From Chamaea fasciata (taxonomy: Eukaryota > Chordata > Aves > Passeriformes > Sylviidae): 64,000 nucleotides of DNA. The notes under the pieces were generated by a model that worked only from the letters and a program-made list of their open reading frames with translations, did no database searches and was not told the DNA's origin. The position numbers and the translations under genes were made by a program. The stretch is taken from NCBI GenBank assembly GCA_029207755.1, contig JARCOQ010000008.1, positions 29,687,021 to 29,751,020 of the forward strand, read 5' to 3'. Positions 1-12,700 of the stretch are shown here, piece after piece (the stretch's first letter is position 1; every line of letters starts with the position of its first letter).

Positions 1-670
1 TTTAGTTTCCGTAAGAAGAAAATAATGTATTTTGAAGAAAATTCGGTACATCACAGGGCTTTGGAGGGTAGCTAAAATATAAACAGGGCACTCCCTAAAA
101 GACTCAAAACAAGAAAGTAAATAAAACCCTAACAACTAACAGTTCCCAAAAATGACAGAAATCATTCTTCTCACAAAAGCCTGTCTAAATCCAGGTAATG
201 CAAACCTAGAATTATGAACAAGGGACAGAGCCTTAACAGGTCATTGTAGTGTATCATGAGACTTCCAGTTCTGCCAGCTACCTTCAAGTAACGTGTAGAA
301 TTTATTCCCAAAACATGTCCTAGCAGAGACGGCTGTAAGTATAGGATTCAATTTGTTCCATCCTTTATCTGTTTAGGTTTCAGTTCTTACCAGGACTCTA
401 ACAATGCGTTTAAGGACTTGCCTACTCACTGGTTTTGGTGATGATTTTATCAAGTTTTAATAATTTATTCTACTGGAATAAAATTATAGATTTGTTCAAA
501 GTGAAACATGAGGATGTCTTTCTATGACTTTCTTCACAGGGTGCACATTCCCTGATTTTTAGAGGTCAGCACATTTGCCCAGCACCCTTCTCAAAAGGAG
601 ATTAAGATAGGGAATAAGAGATTAAAACAGGTCAGCCTTTCAGGAATAGATAAAGCAGCAAGATTCTTAC
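1..670. other. Intron sequence of MUC13 at window edge
   Basis: AT-rich DNA without an exon that I can support. I looked for a third EGF and found none, so the 3' exons of MUC13 lie further left. Confidence 0.6.
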
Positions 671-796
671 CTGAACAAGAACGATCATCCCATTCTGTCT
701 TTTCCAAATCAGGTTTGCATTTGCATTCTGGAAACATGGCCCTTTGACACACTGTGGTTTTAGTATCACATCGATAAACTTCACAAGGGTCTGCCT
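671..796 (-). CDS. MUC13: MUC13 EGF-like domain 2 exon
   Basis: A 126-base phase-1/phase-1 exon encoding ADPCEVYRCDTKTTVCQRAM and then ECKCKPDLEK and SCS, six cysteines in EGF spacing. It matches the divergent second EGF of MUC13, directly after the SEA domain. Acceptor TTTTAAAG and donor GTAAGA are intact. The next exon of the gene is not within the 670 bases to the left. Confidence 0.85.
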
Positions 797-3700
797 CTTT
801 AAAAGAGAAACAGGGAGCAAACCTGAATGCCCTTTCATGGAAAGCAATGCACTTGCCCAGTAAATCATAAACTAATTATTTAGTAATTCTAAACAGAAAA
901 AAATATAAGTCTTTCTCTTGGCACGGCAATATCACAGTCTTTCAGACCAGCCCTTTTTTTTCTCCCCGCTCTTTACCAGTTAAGGTCCTGTTTCCATCAC
1001 AGCTTCTGACCTTCTCTTTCTCAGCCTCCTACAACTACCTCCAAACCTTCCTGGCTCCAGTCTATGAAAACAGACATTCTTCCTCTAAGTGCACATTCTG
1101 AAAACTTTCTGACTCACCTTAAAAAAAAAAGACCTACAGGGAAAAACCTTAACTATTGTCCTCTTTTTGTTTTCACAACTGAAATGTGAGACCCAGATCC
1201 CATACAGTTCTAGATAGATATAAACATTTATGGGCATGCAGCTCATTTCATGAGCAGCATTAGTATCCTGTTTGCCCAGCATGTTGCTCTTTAGATCCAT
1301 GTCCTTGTGGTGGGAATGGTTTAAAGACCTCAGTGCATGGCATGCTATAGAGGGATGTGACTGCATTGGTGCCTTGGGAGCTCTCAGTGGATTCCTATTT
1401 CCTTCTCATGGCTGAGGCAGATACAGTCACCTTCAGAGACCAAACTCAGGCTTTAAGCCATGAAGTGGATCCTTAATTATTAGCTAGAGCTTTTAAGAAA
1501 GCTGATTTCAAAATAGGAACTTAAATTTTTAAAAAAATTAAAAAGAGAAAAAAAAATCCTTATTTTAATTAGAAGCTCTTTCTCCCAGTATTCCACCTTT
1601 AACAATGCAAGACTTTACTGGTTTAGATCAAGTAATCCCTTAGTTCAGTAGCTCATCAGTGAGCCCTCATTTCAATTATCATGGCTTATTATGGGAGAAG
1701 TCTAAAGAGAGTTTTATCCTATTTTTCCAGTAAAATACTAGCTTGTTCTCAGAAGCACAATATATATCTGTATATATTTTATCCTGATTTTTCCCATTTC
1801 TTAACACTCAGCAGGTTAAAACCACCACACGCCATTGCTTACCAGGGAATAAATATTTTCCTTGTCTTTTTTACACAGGAAGTAGGAAGCCTTGATAAGA
1901 CAAAAGAGCCTAGAGCAGAATGGTTGAATCTTCAAAATTACCCAAGATTGAACATTCAGCTCCTTAAAATCAACAAGGCTTATGATTTGATGGGCTCCTA
2001 TGCCCACAGAAATTTTCCAACCAGGTTTTAAGAACCTTTGTTTCTGCTGATTAATTACTTCTCTAGCAAGGAGTTACATACCATCATAAATATAAACATA
2101 GGACTGGTTATCCTTTTCTATTGCAGATTCTATTGCAAACTTAACTGACTTCTCATCTTCACTTGAGTCCTCCTTGAACACGTTTGTCACTGTTACATTC
2201 ACTGAAACAGAACTTCTGCTTTCTTGTTGAGATCTGAAAAGGACAGATAGTACCATTTTAAAGTTTCACATAATCCATATGGATAGCAAACCAGATGCAA
2301 AGATGAGAGAAAATTTCTGCCAAATCTCCCTCTCTCCCCCAGCTTCTTTCTTCCCATGATGTAGGTAATTGCCAAGAGACCTGAAAATGAGCATAAGTCT
2401 GGCTCAGGAATATATTAACAGCCATCTTTCCAGTAGGTCCAGGTGTAAATAGGTAGCTGCTGGATTTAATAACAACATTGCTCCTTTGTGTGCTGTTGAT
2501 ACACAACTGACATCTCTAACTCGTTTAACCCCAAGCCAGCTGCAGTGTGAAGAACCTCATCTGTTAGACCCCAACTTTCACATGCTTCCATCAGCCTGTG
2601 GTGTCATCCAGGCACAATGTGGAGAACGCACCCTGAAGTGTGGTGAAGATAATTTCAGGGTATGACCACAATGAATGCAGAAGGGTCTGTTTGTGATCTA
2701 GAGGTATCTGTGCAAACTACACACTTTCTAGGTTGAGTTCAGCACACAGCAACCTCCCTGGCATGAGATGGAGAGCAGCAGTGACTGCCCTGTTCTTCAG
2801 CTAAACCTCATGCTGCCAGGATGCCTACACAAAAATCCTTAAGTGGCAGATTGCTATAGCTCCCTGAGGTGTCACAACTGCTCTGCTGGAAGTTACTGCC
2901 CCCACAACTCTGTTAGAACAACATTCTGCTTAGCTGCTTAATCCCTGGGGTGCACTGGAAGGGTTGACACTGTGTGCTAGTATGCCAGGTTTTGCTTCAT
3001 GGGGGTTAGGAAACAGAGAAGCTGGCAGAGCTCTGGGGACAGTAACATGTAACAGATGGGGATGGGAAAAGAGGGACATCTCACAGGGTCTAGCTAGACC
3101 AGCAAAGGACCTATGCCCACAGCTACAGCCACCACAACCCATGCAGTGGCATCTTTGCTCAACCTGACATCAGGAGACACCAACAAATGCACAATAAAAT
3201 GCATTTTCCATGTCTCCTGTAATGAGGGTGCTTTTTAAATTAAACTGGACTTCAAGCTGGGTAGCACTCCCAGTGGTAATAGTAACCTCAGGGTTAACTG
3301 TTAGAATTTCAGACATGTCAGATATCACAGGGACTGCTAGTTGCAGCACAGTGCTGTATCCTACATGGTGCTAGAAGCAGGACTTCCAGTGTGGAGCTGC
3401 CTCAGCCAGCCCATTTCACAGACACATTGGGGTAAAAATGGGGTCAGCATCCCTCCTTTATGGGGAAGCACTCTGAGCTGAACTCATCCCATATCTTCTA
3501 GTGAACTGAGAACTTCATGGGAAACGGATTAAAATGAGGTATGTGGAAGTATGTACTGTGCAAAAAACAAACCGGCAAACTTACTTAATTTCCACGATGG
3601 CAGTTTTCATATAGCCGTTTAGACTTTTTAAGGCCTTTGAAAACTATAAAAGAGAAAGAAATTGGAGTTCAAGGCAAGCAGAAACATAGACCAAAATCAC

Positions 3701-6700
3701 ATGAACCACTGAGGCTTCAGCAGTAACGTTTTAATACAGAATATGCTACTATAAGTACAAAGCAAAGTGATGTGTTAAATCCACCAGGCAAGGTATTGCA
3801 GAAGAAGAACAGTGGGGTGGTGCTGTAGAATATGGAAGAACAGGGAATATGGGAGGGCAGTGGGGGGATAGAGAATGAAAGTCAGGCAGTGCATTAGGGT
3901 TAACTGACTGATAGTTACAGACACCCCTGTGCAAACTCGTTGCTTAGGAGGGTGACTCCACAGCACCAATCTGTGTACAGGTAGGGGGGAAAGGGAGAAG
4001 TCGACCTCCTCACAGATGGCACCTGTCCCTGAGAGGCAGTGAAGTGGGATCATCAGGGGCCGATCTTGTGGGGAGAAGCACCGATGAAAGCATTGGGAGC
4101 TGAACAGGGTCAGAAGAAAAGTCACTGCTCTCCCTCATCCCATGTGAAGCAGGGAATACGCAGTGGAGGCAACTGCCTTCAACTGCCACACAAGCAGGAG
4201 GCACCATGAGAAGATAAGATCAATTCTAAGGTCTAATTCAACTGAAGAATAAACTATCCATCTTTCTTTGTAATAAAATTCAGATTATGTTCTATGCTGT
4301 TTTCACTTCTGCATTCTATTATGTATCTATTTTAGTCCTACATATGATGCTCTTCTGTAGCTATATCATGAAAAAATGCTGGACAAAAAAATTGAAAAAA
4401 AATTTTTAACATTTTGGAGGAACAAGTTTTGGTCACTTTCTGATTCAACATTCATAGTAAGCAATATAATAATATGCAGAAATTGATAACCATTTTTGAT
4501 GATTCCTGATTAACATCTGGTGGATATTTTTTAATCAGATATCTGGTAGAGTTGCATATCTCTTCTTCCTTACTGCCAGAAAGAGAAATAAGCAAATCCA
4601 CTTGTTTCAACCTGGCAGTATAAATTAAACTGATCATCTTATTTCTTCAGGAAATCTATTACCAGATTTTATGTATAATCATAGAATTATGAAAAATGTG
4701 CAATATTCAATTCACTAATAACATTAAAATAGTAGTACTGGCAGACTTATGGAAGAGGCTGAATTTAAGTATTTAGACAGCTGGACAGCCATTCGGAAAA
4801 GTTTGTGCTGTCTGGAATCAATAATTTTCTTTAAAAAAAATTGAAGTTGTTAATTTTTACTCATACCACTGAGTATTATTGAGCCTTCTGCAAACAGAGG
4901 AGATCAGAAACTCAGTAGGCTGGAAACCTTCTTTCAGCCCCATTGTATCTGGAGAGGGAATGGTGGAAGATGCAGAGCAATCTATGTGATAACTCCCCAG
5001 AATAGAAGCAGTACTAAAAATGCAGATATTACTTCAGGGATTCCCTCCACTTCAGCAAAAGCCATGATGTCCCCATCTGAGGGCAAATTCAAGTCTTTCA
5101 TAAATAGGTCTAAACTAATGTGAAGCATTCTTAGAAAGAAGTAGATCTCTTGTAGAGTGGAACTTTTCAAGGCCCCACATTAAAGAGAGTGTGTATCCTC
5201 TCTGTCTGCATGACATCCAGTATGGCATCAAATATATGGGGGGGGAAAAAAACCATTGTCACTCACAAATTCTGACACATTGTTGAACAGCTCTTCATAC
5301 TCCAAGGAATTTACAGCTTGAAGACTACCACTGTAAGGTGTTTTCACTGCAATGTTCGCTGGAAATACTTTCCCTGGAATGAGAACAGAGAGTGTAAATT
5401 AGAAAGCATTCAAGAAAATCCAGTTTCACCTTGGAGTTCTCCAGCCTTCAGGGATGGGAAAATACAATACAGAAAAAAAATGAGTGTTATTTTTCATATA
5501 CAGGAGGGATCAATAGAGGACAAATCAATTCAGTCACAATGGGGGATGTACTTTGGCTGCCAGGGAAGAAGGCAGGATCCTGGGCCCAACCAATCTATCC
5601 TGGTTATGAAACTGAATAACATTAAACTATTAGCATGACCTGAAGCTAAAAGACTCTTTGGGAGGTGTTACAGGATTTAGTGAGAAAAAATGTTTATTAA
5701 GGACTCCAAATTTGCAGCTATTAAACAGCTAATGTGGTTTACTGTGGTTTACAGAGAAAGTAATTCAGAATCGACCAGCTTCTTAAGCTTCACAAGTAAA
5801 TTTGAGAATCCTGCTTGCTGATTCTTAAATAAGAAGCCCTATTTTCTCACATGCTTGACCTTCAGAAGCATTTCAGAGATGCATTTCAACAGGACTCTGA
5901 TGAGTGTTTAGCAATGGGGAAAATCAATCTGATTGTTTACAGGTCTTCATAAGTTTGGTCCTTTTTAAATCATTGCCATTAATATCGATGTCAGGTTTAT
6001 ACTTGTATTTCTTTCCTGCTTTTCACTCATTTCAATCTCCAGCACCCGTGACATTCACCTTCTTTTCCTAGAACATTTACCTCTTTGGCTGACACTGATT
6101 TGTGAGATAGCAATCTAGGTCATTGTAGGAGTGGCTGTCTGCAAAGCAAGAAATCACTCAGCAGTCACTTTTCCAGTCTGATTGTGTATGCAATTATAAC
6201 ATGAAAACAAGCTTTATGGGAAGCGAAATTCACCTGAGCAGGTAACTAAAAACGTTGATGCCCTTCTGCAACTCACCTATGTAACAATTCTTATCTCTGT
6301 AGTAGAATCCATACTTGCATTCACAAGTAAAAGTGCTATTTAAGGAAATACATGTAGCCGAATTTCTTCCACAAGGATGTCCATGGCAGAAGTCCACTGA
6401 TACCAAGATGAAAGACATTGACGTTAGGGTTTCTGTGAATTTTTGCAATAGCCAGTTCATATATAAAGTAATTCATATATTGAATAGTTCATATATTCTA
6501 CTAAATATTAAATATATTAACTATATTAAATACAGTTCATCCTTCTACTAGAGGAATCTACCAGGTATGTTTTAGAGAGTATAAATGCAATTGCAGATCA
6601 TACAGCTATATCTTGCATGTTTAATATGTAGTAACTGTTTTCCCTACACAATCTAGCAGGATATCACAGTGAAGACATGGAGTATGGCTGAAATTCATTA

Positions 6701-9700
6701 TCTGTCACATTGAGCATTCACAATTCAACTCCACTTAATACAACTAAAACCAAATCAAAGAAAGAAAGTATATCAAGGCTTGCCAAGACCAGTGACTGTT
6801 AGAAAGACAGACTACAATAGCCTGTATGTCTTTAACACTGCACAGGTACATACTTGCCTCATTATGATGGTGTCATAGCACTGTTCTCTACTGCAGACAC
6901 ATTAATAAAATGAGGGCTCCAAAGTGAATCATAATAGTATATTTTCTCAGAGTAACTATATATATTCTTTACAGGTTTAGAGTATGTATTTTATATCTAT
7001 ACATAATTTAAGTGGTTAATAAGTAACTAAAAGTTATATTTCTATACATCTTATATATAGGATGTTAATTACAGTTCTCGTCCAAGACATCAAATTCTGT
7101 TTTTCACCCTGCCTGGCTTTTCACACTTCACTCCATAAGTACATTCTCATAGATGAGACATTTTCTGTGAAATGGGGGAAAAAATAGGAATGCTCATTCA
7201 TAGCCCCAAAGGTAAAAACACTAAAAGAATTTTCATTTCCTGTAAGGTTCATTTCCAAATATTTTTTTCGAGAGAACCTAGTAAAGCCAAATTTCTTTTT
7301 CCTGATTAAAAAGATCCCAGGCAGAAAGCAACAACAATTCTGAACTCCTCCAAACAAATTTGACTTGCAGCAAAGGCCCTCAGGGAAGAGTGGTGGGGAG
7401 AATAAGCATTAAATGGAGACACTTGGCCTACACTGCACGAGCCTACTGGGATGGAGGACAGTGGGGTATGGAGAGCTCCTGGGACAGACACATGCACAGT
7501 GCCCCAGACAGTTCCTGGCCCCAGCCCCATGCCTGGGTGTGCCCCAGCTCCCTCCCGGCCCATGCTCCAACAGCCTCAGGAACAACTCCCTGCAGGGCCA
7601 GGTCAAGGGCTGCCCTGGGCACCTCTTTGCATGGATCATTTTGTACCCCTGCCTGCAGAAGTAGGCAAAAAGCACCTAGCACAAAAAGAGCAGCCTCCTC
7701 CGATCTTCCCCAACACATTCTCCTTGCAGCAAAGGCCAGCAGGAAAAGAGAGAAGTGTGGAGGGTATTCGTGGCCACTATCTGGGCAGCTTTGTCTCTTC
7801 TGGAAGAGGAATATGGGGAACCCAGGCAGGGGGACTCCTTCCTCTCTGAGGGGGTTACAGAGCTCCCTGGGATCTGCTTACACCAAGCTGTCCCAAGAAG
7901 ATGTTGCCTGAGAATTTTTGCTCCTTACCTGGAGGTCCTGAAGTTGGCGTCTCTGTTGGCTCAGAAGTTGCTTCACTTACAGCACTACTTTCTGATGAAG
8001 GGAAGAGACATGTCAGCACTGCCAAGGACTGTCTGTTTAAAAAGCTTTGGGGAATTCCCTGTGCGTGCAGGACAACCTCTGAGAAGGGAAATGCTGGGGG
8101 ATCCTTGTCGGGCTGAGTACTGAGTGGCCAAAGCCCTGAGCACCCTTGCCCAGCCTCTTGGCTCTCCCTGGCTGAGATGCCTCTCTCATCTGATGTCTCC
8201 ATGACCCCTTGTCCCCCAGTGGCACCACTTGAACACAAGGACCTCACACACATTGGTCTGTCCACAGCTTATCTGTGCTTTATGGCCAACAGCTGTGTTG
8301 GCCAAAACTGTCACTTCCAGCAGCAACCAGCCTCAGGCACAGCTCCCTGCAGGATCTGCTCATAGGATTCCCCTGGGCATGTCTGCAGGGATCCCCTTCT
8401 ATCCAGGCCTGAGGCAGGAGACAACGGTGCCAAGCACAAAAGGAGCAGCTCCCTCAACTCTTCCCCAATGCTTCCTCCTTGCAGCAAAGAACAGCTGGGA
8501 AGGAAGGACTTGTGGCAGGTATTCACAGCCTGATCTGGGCACCTTTGTCTCCCCTGGGAGAGGAACGCAGGGTAAAGCTCTGTGGGGGCTGCAGAGCTCC
8601 CTGGGACTGTTCCCAGAAGGGGCTGACGGAGGACTTTGCTCCTTACCTGTAGGTGTTGGGGTTAGCATCACTGTTGTGCCAGCAGATGTTTCAGGAGGAG
8701 GATCTAATGAAGGGGAAAGGAGAGAGAGGGCAGCACTAGGGAACTCTTTGCATGCCAGACAATTTATGTTCAGAAAAGTGCAGGGGTGAAATCTGTGTGT
8801 GGCTGAGCAGCCACACCTCTGGGCAGCCTTAGCTTGCCTTTTGTCAGTGCCCAGGCCTCGTTTGCAATTGCTGTTATTTTTCTCTCACAGTCCTTCTCCC
8901 ACACCCTGCTTTTGGACTCTTCCTTCCCAGTAGCAGGTTTGTTCCCTCCCTGCCTCTCTTCTCCAGGTGACTAATGCTGAGTTGTGGGCTCACCACACTT
9001 TTCTCCCTGCAACACCTGGTGTGATCCCAGCAGGAGCTTTGACCCTCCTGGCTGGGGCTCCCCAGCACCAAGCTGGGAGTGGAGGATGACAGGCAGGGTC
9101 TGCTCCATGGCCCCCAGCCATGGGCCCTGACCTCTCCCTGCTGGGCTGTGCCCCAAATCCGTCCCTGCCCATGCTCCAACAGCCTCAGGAACAACTCCCT
9201 GCAGGGCCTGGTAAAAAGCCTGCCCTGGGCTTCCTTTGCACAGATCATTATGTACCCAGGCCTGATGAAAGAGGCAAAGGCAAAAGCAGGAAAAGAGCAG
9301 CCTGCTCAAATCTTCCCAAACACATTTGCTTTACAACAAAGACCATCAGGGAAAGATGGAAGAGCGGAAATTATTCACGACCAGGATCTGGGTAACTTTG
9401 TCTCCAATGGGAGAAGAACTGGGGAAAACCCAGGCAGGGGAACACCTCCCTGCTTGGGTATCTGCAGTGCTCCCTGGAATCTGGTTACTCCAAACTGTCT
9501 TCAGAAGGGGAAGCCTGAAAGCTTTGCTCCTTACCTGTAGGTCCTGAGGCTGTTGTATCTGCTGGCTCAGAAGTTGCTTCACTTACAGCACTACTTTCTG
9601 ATGAAGGGAAGAGAAGAGACATGTCAGCACTGCCAAGCACTGTCTGTTTAGAAAGCTTTGGGGAATTCCCTGTGTGTGCAGGACAACCTCTGAGAAGGGA

Positions 9701-12700
9701 AATGCTGGGGGATCCTTGTGGGACTGAGTGACCAATGCCCTGAGCACCCTTGCCCAGCCTCTTGGCTCTCCCTGACTGAGATGCCTCTCTCATCTGATGT
9801 CTCCATGACCCCTTGTCCCCCAGTGGCACCACTTGAACACAAGGACCTCACACACATTGGTCTGTCCCCAGCTTATCTGTGCTTTATGGCCAACAGCTGT
9901 GTTGGCCAAAACTGTCACTTCCAGCAGCAACCAGCCCCAGGCACAGCTCCCTGCAGGATCTGCTCATAGGATTCCCCTGGGCATGTCTGCAGGGATCCCC
10001 TTCTATCCAGGCCTGAGGCAGGAGACAACGGTGCCAAGCACAAAAGGAGCAGCTCCCTCAGCTCTTCCCCAATGCTTCCTCCTTGCAGCAAAGAACAGCT
10101 GGGAAGGAAGGACTTGTGGCAGGTATTCACAGCCTGATCTGGGCACCTTTGTCTCCCCTGGGAGAGGAACTCAGGGTAAAGCTCTGTGGGGGCTGCAGAG
10201 CTCCCGGGGACTGTTCCCAGAAGGGGCTGACGGAGGACTTTGCTCCTTACCTGTAGGTGTTGGGGTTGGCATCACTGTTGTACCAGTAGATGTTTCAGGA
10301 GGCTCTAATGACGGGGAAAGAAGAGAGAGGGCAGCACTAGGGAACTCTTTGCATGCCGGACAATTTATGTTCAGAAAAGTGCAGGGGTGAAATCTGTGTG
10401 TGGCTGAGCAGCCACACCTCTGGGCAGCCTTAGCTTGCCTTTTGTCAGTGCCCAGGCCTCGTTTGCAATTGCTGTTATTTTTCTCTCACAGTCCTTCTCC
10501 CACACCCTGCTTTTGGACTCCTCCTTCCCAGTAGCAGGTTTGTTCCCTCCCTGCCTCTCTTCTCCAGGTGACTAATGCTGAGTTGTGGGCTCACCACACT
10601 TTTCTCCCTGCAGCACTGGCTGTCAGAGCAGGCTCTAAGGGGTCCCATCCCCAGGCACACAGCCTCTGCACTCAGCACTACTGGAGCATCCTTTAAAACT
10701 CCATCCATACTCCTCCAGAGCAGTGGAAGAATGACTGCCTTTGCTAACACACACTCCTGTGCTGTAACAGATTCATGTGGACACTGACAGCAGGCCATTT
10801 CTGTTCCAGGAATGCTTCTCCTGCTATATCAGCAGCACTATGTAGACCCATCAGACAGTGCAGAGCCTGCACATGTGTATTCCTCCACAGAGGTGTTTGG
10901 CTCCCGATCATTCGGGTGGAAGTCAGATGGACACAATCTTTCCCAATGCTGGTCTATTGTGATGGGGAAGTGGAGTGCTGGCAGGAGGGTTGGGCTCATG
11001 CAAGCCCAGCATGGAGCAAGAGCTGAGGGACTGGGTAGGTTCCCCCTCCTCGGGGGGATTGCAGCAGGAGCTTTAACCCTCCTGGCTGGGGCTCCCCAGC
11101 ACCGAGCTGGGAGTGGAGGATGACAGGCAGGGTCTGCTCCATGGCCCCCAGCCATGGGCCCTGACCTCTCCCTACTGGGCTGTGCCCCAAATCCCTCCCT
11201 GCCCATGCTCCAACAGCCTCAGGAACAACTCCCTGCAGGGCCTGGTAAAAAGCCTGCCCTGGGCTTCCTTTGCACAGATCATTATGTACCCAGGCCTGGT
11301 GCAAGAGGCAAAGGCAAAAGCAGGAAAAGAGCAGCCTGCTCAAATCTTCCCAAACACATTTGCTTTACAACAAAGACCATCAGGGAAAGATGGAAGAGTG
11401 GAAATTATTCACGACCAGGATCTGGGTAACTTTGTCTCCAATGGGAGAAGAACTGGGGAAAACCCAGGCAGGGGAGCACCTCCCTGCTTGGGTATCTGCA
11501 GTGCTCCCTGGAATCTGGTTACTCCAAACTGTCTTCAGAAGGGGAAGCCTGAAAGCTTTGCTCCTTACCTATAGGTCCTGAGGCTGTTGTATCTGCTGGC
11601 TCAGAAGCTGCTTCACTTGCAGCACTACTTTCTGATGAAGGGAAGAGAAGAGACATGTCAGCACTGCCAAGCACTGTCTGTTTAGAAAGCTTTGGGGAAT
11701 TCCCTGTCTGTGCAGGACAACCTCTGAGAAGGGAAATGCTGGGGGATCCTTGTGGGACTGAGCGACCAATGCCCTGAGCACCCTTGCCCAGCCTCTTGGC
11801 TCTCCCTGGCTGAGATGCCTCTCTCATCTGATGTCTCCATGACCCCTTGTCCCCCAGTGGCACCACTTGAACACAAGGACCTCACACACATTGGTCTGTC
11901 CCCAGCTTATCTGTGCTTTATGGCCAACAGCTGTGTTGGCCAAAACTGTCACTTCCAGCAGCAACCAGCCCCAGGCACAGCTCCCTGCAGGATCTGCTCA
12001 TAGGATTCCCCTGGGCATGTCTGCAGGGATCCCCTTCTATCCAGGCCTGAGGCAGGAGGTAAATGTACACATTTCTCTCACCACACTTTTCTCCCTGCAG
12101 CACTGGCTGTCAGAGCTGGCTCTGAGGCATCCCATCCCCAGGCACACAGCCTCTGCACTCAGCACTACTGGAGCATCCTTTAAAACTCGGTCCATACTTG
12201 TCCAGAGCAGTGGAAGAATGACTGCCCTTGCTAACACACACTCCTGTGCTGTAACAGATTCATGTGGACACTGACAGCAGGCCATTTCTGTTCCAGGAAT
12301 TCTCCTTCTGCTATATCAGCAGCAGCAGTATCAAGACCCTCTTTCCCTTGACTACACCTTTATGCATTTATGACAGTATCCATTTTTTTGATTCTTTTTA
12401 TTACTTCTGTGTCATCAATATTTGTGAATAAAGGGAAACCTGGCTGATATCAGCCAAATGATGAAAATAGTTCTTCACGCTTCAGTTTCAGCCTTTGGTA
12501 TTGCTTTTACTCTTCCAAAATATTTTAGTTATTTATTTTAAAGTTGTTGAGTTTTGCTTTATTTAACCTATGCCATTCTCAACTCTTGATATAAAGAATG
12601 AGTTTAGGTTTGAGGGGTTTGTTTGTTTTGTTTTTTCTAGATAGAAGAATAACAAATAACAATCCAGTCTTGCTTATAAATATATGATGCTGACAAAAGG

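Larger units (their letters stand above)
797..6276. other. MUC13 introns between EGF and SEA exons
   Basis: Introns 797-2081, 2234-3584, 3644-5266 and 5374-6276. No further coding signal is visible apart from scattered short open frames. Confidence 0.6.
7440..9000. repeat. MUC13 tandem exon-intron unit 1 (A1 + B1)
   Basis: This 1.6 kb dimer carries exons A1 and B1. It is repeated at 9040-10610 with an offset of about 1,605 bases, and in part at 11045-12058. Within each dimer the A and B halves are themselves related; both hold the landmarks cagcctcaggaacaactccctgcagg (variant forms), a cttcccca...gcagcaaag block and a ctttgctccttacctgtagg donor block. Confidence 0.75.
9040..10610. repeat. 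MUC13 tandem exon-intron unit 2 (A2 + B2)
   Basis: Second copy of the dimer, with exons A2 and B2. Its B half is almost identical to 8230-9000 over hundreds of bases, intron included, pointing to a young duplication or gene conversion. Confidence 0.75.

Noticed and set aside
4982..5170. Minus-strand frame ending in a hydrophobic stretch, possible membrane segment of MUC13
   Set aside because: It lies inside the SEA-domain intron, out of order and without splice borders.
7360..7911. Long plus-strand open frame of 183 codons, with similar frames at 8229-8789 and 9833-10390
   Set aside because: They recur because they lie in the tandem repeat. They have no family resemblance, and the opposite strand holds spliced MUC13 exons with good phases.
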